From Niveispirillum sp. (GTDB lineage Bacteria; Pseudomonadota; Alphaproteobacteria; Azospirillales; Azospirillaceae): DNA of 9,040 bases. The notes under the pieces are model-generated. The model saw only the letters and a list, made by a program, of their open reading frames with translations, had not been told where the DNA came from and made no database searches. A program made the position numbers and the translations under genes. Position 1 is the stretch's first letter, and each line of letters begins with the position of its first letter. The stretch is taken from assembly GCA_016463045.1 (NCBI GenBank), contig JAEMSB010000147.1, forward strand, positions 1 to 9,040, read 5' to 3'. Below, one piece after another: positions 6,833 through 9,040 of the stretch.

Positions 6833-8226
6833 GCCTTGTTCCGCTCCTCCGCCATCCGTTGCCGGAACCAGCGCACCACGGGCACCAGAAACGCGACAAG
6901 TACCAGGATGGCAGAGAACATGCGGGCCCAGCCGGCGCCGATCAAGCCAAACCAGTGGATGCAGGCCAGAAGGATTGGGATATAGACCGCCGTCGTCCAG
7001 ATGCGCACCATCAGCGCCTTGTGCGCCTCACCCGCCGAAACCATGACGGGTTCCAGCGGGAAGGACCAGATGCCGACCACGGCGGCGGCCACCAACCACA
7101 TCATGACGGGCCAAGCGGGTACGAACTCCTCCCCCACGATCAGGCGCAGGCCGATTTCCCCGATGAACCAGCAGATGACCAGCGCCAGCATGGCGCCGGC
7201 CCCGGCAAGCAGGGCCGAACGCTGGATCAGGGATCGCATCTCCCCGAACTGCCGCGCCTCGATCATGCGCGACAATTCCGGGTAGATGGCGGGGATGAGC
7301 AGCTTGGCAGGCTTGGCCAGCGCCTCCCCCAATTGCCGGGCGATGCGAAACAGGGCGGCGTCACGCGGGCCCAGCATCCAGCCCACAGCCAGCGTACCGA
7401 TATGGGTATAGGCCAGTTCCAGGGTGGAGGAGAGATTGGTGGACCAGACGAAACTCCATACCCCATCGAATCCATGGCTCATCGGCTTGCCGTCGCCACG
7501 CCAGCTATACCCGTCCAGCAGGCCACGCTTGCGCAGTTCCGACCAGCCCTTGGCGATGAGATAGATGCCAGCGACGGCGGTGGCGACGTACCAGGCGACA
7601 AGGAAGGCCACGATGCCGCCGCCCATGACCCATGCGATGCCGCCGCCCACCATGCGGATGATGGCGCCCAGCGTGCTTTGCACCGACAGGATGTCGAACC
7701 GGTCGATCAGGCGCAGGATGCCTGTCGGTGTGGCTGTCACCATGAACAGGACCGAGGTGACATATACCAGCGCCGCCGGCATCAGATCGGCCGGCCAGCC
7801 GAAGGATGCACCCAACGCCCAGGCAACGGCCACAGACAGGAATGTGCCGGCGATGGCACTCCACCCGTCCAGATGTGCTGTGAAGCGCAGCAGACGCTGG
7901 AAATCACCGATCCGCCCTTCATTCAAGGCCGGCGTGCCATAGCGCAGGACGGCCTGCCAGCTCTGGAATTTCGCGATCTCACCGATGGTCTGGGTGAAGG
8001 TATGGATCAGGACCAGGATACCGAACTGTTCCACGCCCAGTGCGCGGGCCGCGATGGCCAGACCCGCCAGACCGGCAATGGCGTTCACCGTCTTGCCACC
8101 CAGCAGGATGCCGGCATTGGCGAACAGACGGCGCAGGCGGTCATCGCCAAACCAGGATTTGAGGGGAGAACGGAACGTCTTACGGGCCACGTGTCGAGCT
8201 GTCTGAAATGGGTATGCCCTGCCCAT
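6829..8226 (-). CDS. MOP-superfamily (Wzx/MviN-like) lipid-linked glycan or lipid flippase
   Basis: This is a 465-residue integral inner-membrane protein. After a basic cytoplasmic N-terminus (1-35) come hydrophobic helices at roughly 36-60, 66-82, 122-140, 147-167, 184-203, 204-225, 256-283, 303-316, 338-364, 371-394, 406-426 and 428-453, i.e. about 12 helices, as in polysaccharide biosynthesis flippases. Features common in the family include FANAGILLGGK (35-45), ARALGVEQFGILVL (60-73) and MLGPRDAALFRIARQLGEALAKP (residues 284-306). Such proteins flip lipid-linked oligosaccharides or related lipids across the inner membrane. The substrate here is unknown, but coupling to the TagF-like gene and its place before the ceramide genes make a decorated sphingolipid or a lipid-linked precursor possible. 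The ATG at 8226 is the furthest start. It has no clear ribosome site, so the N-terminus is uncertain. Confidence 0.8.
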   Translation of the reverse strand: MGRAYPFQTARHVARKTFRSPLKSWFGDDRLRRLFANAGILLGGKTVNAIAGLAGLAIAARALGVEQFGILVLIHTFTQTIGEIAKFQSWQAVLRYGTPALNEGRIGDFQRLLRFTAHLDGWSAIAGTFLSVAVAWALGASFGWPADLMPAALVYVTSVLFMVTATPTGILRLIDRFDILSVQSTLGAIIRMVGGGIAWVMGGGIVAFLVAWYVATAVAGIYLIAKGWSELRKRGLLDGYSWRGDGKPMSHGFDGVWSFVWSTNLSSTLELAYTHIGTLAVGWMLGPRDAALFRIARQLGEALAKPAKLLIPAIYPELSRMIEARQFGEMRSLIQRSALLAGAGAMLALVICWFIGEIGLRLIVGEEFVPAWPVMMWLVAAAVVGIWSFPLEPVMVSAGEAHKALMVRIWTTAVYIPILLACIHWFGLIGAGWARMFSAILVLVAFLVPVVRWFRQRMAEERNKA

Positions 8227-8305
8227 TTAGCAGCAGGCCGCCCATCCGCATAGGCCATGCATGACGGGATAGACGAATTGCAGCGTTGGCAATGGCGCCC
8301 TGTCC

Positions 8306-8321
8306 TGTGACTGTGATCACT
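8306..8321. promoter_or_regulatory. CRP/FNR-family-like palindrome in the flippase-mlaA divergent region
   Basis: TGTGA-CTGTGA-TCACT matches TGTGA-N6-TCACA in 9 of 10 conserved positions. It overlaps a perfect 8-bp palindrome, GTGATCAC (8313-8320). It lies about 80 bp from both start codons of the divergent pair. TTTACG (8321-8326) and TACATG (8343-8348), 16 bp apart, could form a poor mlaA promoter directly next to it. No promoter of good quality was seen toward the flippase. Confidence 0.4.
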
Positions 8322-8389
8322 TTACGGGGGACGGATGCGGCCTACATGAACAAGGTTCGCGCGCCGCCCGCCGAATATCCGTTGCTGTT

Positions 8390-8393
8390 GAGG
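8390..8393 (+). promoter_or_regulatory. Ribosome binding site of mlaA
   Basis: GAGG lies 8 nt before the ATG at 8402. No upstream in-frame ATG or GTG candidate has a comparable site, so it fixes the mlaA start. Confidence 0.6.
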
Positions 8394-8401
8394 CCCTGCC
8401 C

Positions 8402-9040
8402 ATGTCGCGTTTGTCCGCCACCCATCTGCTGCACCGCACCGCGCTGGCCACCGCGCTGGCCCTTGCTGTTACGGCTGTGCCGGTTGCGGCGCAGGATAAT
8501 GCGGCGGCGCCGTCGCCCGCGCTGAACGTGGATAATGCGGCCCTGGTCGCCGCCGGTCCGGTCGAAGATGTGAATGACCCGCTGGAGCCGGTGAACCGGG
8601 CTATCTTCTGGGTCAATGAGGGGCTGGATGTCGTGATCATCCGCCCGGCGGCGAAGGTCTATCGCACCGTCCTGCCGACGCCGGTACAGAAGGGCGTGCG
8701 CAATGTCCTGCGCAATCTGCGTTCACCTCTGGATCTGACAAACCAGCTTTTGCAGGGCGACTGGAATGGGGCGGGTGATGTGCTGCGCCGCTTCACCATC
8801 AACACGACCATCGGCCTGGGTGGCCTGATGGATGTGGCCGCCGACCATGGCATGCCGTACGAATATGAAAGCCTGGATCAGACGCTGGCCGTCTGGGGCA
8901 TTCCGGAGGGGCCATATCTGGTGCTGCCGCTGCTGGGCCCGTCATCGGTGCGCGATGCCACCGGTTTTGTGGGCGAGTATTTCGCCGATCCGGTATCGAA
9001 CTATGCCAGCAATACCGACCAGGACTGGATCACCCTGACC
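8402..9040 (+). CDS. mlaA: MlaA/VacJ-family outer-membrane lipid asymmetry protein (C-terminus beyond window)
   Basis: There are 213 codons open to the window end, and the family usually has 230-290 residues. MlaA sits in the outer membrane and removes phospholipids from its outer leaflet, passing them to MlaC. The family signature starts at NDPLEPVNRAIF (59-70), then IIRPAAKVY, VRNVLRNLRSPLD, N-LLQG, RRFTINTTIGLGGLMDVA, QTLAVWGIPEGPYLVLPLLGPSS and VRDATG, in the usual order. The N-terminus is a signal peptide (hydrophobic 12-28) with a probable signal-peptidase-I cut after VAA at residue 30. There is no cysteine in that region, so unlike the E. coli protein it does not look like a lipoprotein. 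It diverges from the flippase and sphingolipid operon, suggesting a link through outer-membrane lipid composition. No other mla gene is visible in the window. Confidence 0.9.
   Translation, partial: MSRLSATHLLHRTALATALALAVTAVPVAAQDNAAAPSPALNVDNAALVAAGPVEDVNDPLEPVNRAIFWVNEGLDVVIIRPAAKVYRTVLPTPVQKGVRNVLRNLRSPLDLTNQLLQGDWNGAGDVLRRFTINTTIGLGGLMDVAADHGMPYEYESLDQTLAVWGIPEGPYLVLPLLGPSSVRDATGFVGEYFADPVSNYASNTDQDWITLT

Noticed and set aside
5747..6985. 412-codon open frame on the + strand opposite the TagF-like gene
   Set aside because: No recognisable motifs. It spans two real genes on the other strand and has shadow-type composition.
6859..8253. 464-codon open frame on the + strand opposite the flippase gene
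   Set aside because: Its translation is rich in Gln, His, Asp and Arg with no recognisable fold. The opposite strand encodes a clear membrane flippase. It is an antisense shadow of GC-rich coding sequence.

Overview
The window is high-GC DNA with the gene content and codon style of an alphaproteobacterium. A Rhodospirillales-type relative (Azospirillum/Niveispirillum-like) is my best guess. That is an inference from the gene set, because no marker gene in the window fixes the taxon.

Layout. At the left edge, the truncated C-terminal side of a small DUF2946-type protein is read leftward (1-270). It shares a short divergent intergenic region with an RluA-type RNA pseudouridine synthase read rightward (425-1105). 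A bidirectional hairpin terminator (1106-1140) separates that gene from the main content: six consecutive leftward genes (8226 down to 1163). In order of transcription these are a MOP-superfamily lipid/polysaccharide flippase (8226-6829), a TagF-like CDP-glycerol glycerophosphotransferase-type enzyme (6832-5705), a fatty acyl-AMP/acyl-ACP ligase (5529-3796), an SDR/NAD-epimerase-like reductase (3793-2849), a dedicated acyl carrier protein (2635-2384) and serine palmitoyltransferase (2380-1163). At the right edge, diverging from the flippase, lies the N-terminal part of mlaA (8402 to the window end), an outer-membrane lipid-asymmetry protein.

How the genes work together. The last four leftward genes reproduce, in the same order, the ceramide-synthesis block known from Caulobacter (spt, ACP, cerR, acyl-ACP ligase). 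The ligase loads a fatty acid onto the ACP, Spt condenses the acyl-ACP with serine to 3-ketosphinganine, and the reductase reduces the keto group. The N-acyltransferase (bacterial ceramide synthase) is not in this window. The two upstream genes are a polar-headgroup-type transferase and a flippase overlapping by ATGA. They suggest that this organism attaches a phospho-polyol or related headgroup to ceramide or a lipid-linked precursor and translocates it. This headgroup/export extension is the part of the window most likely to be undescribed.

Regulation. Intergenic regions are all short (under 220 bp) but carry clean inverted repeats: 327-346 (over a perfect -35-linked -10 region), 2683-2702 (filling the spacer of a candidate promoter before the ACP gene), and two CRP/FNR-like 16-mers (2786-2801 and 8306-8321). 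No tRNA, rRNA, CRISPR array or mobile element was seen.
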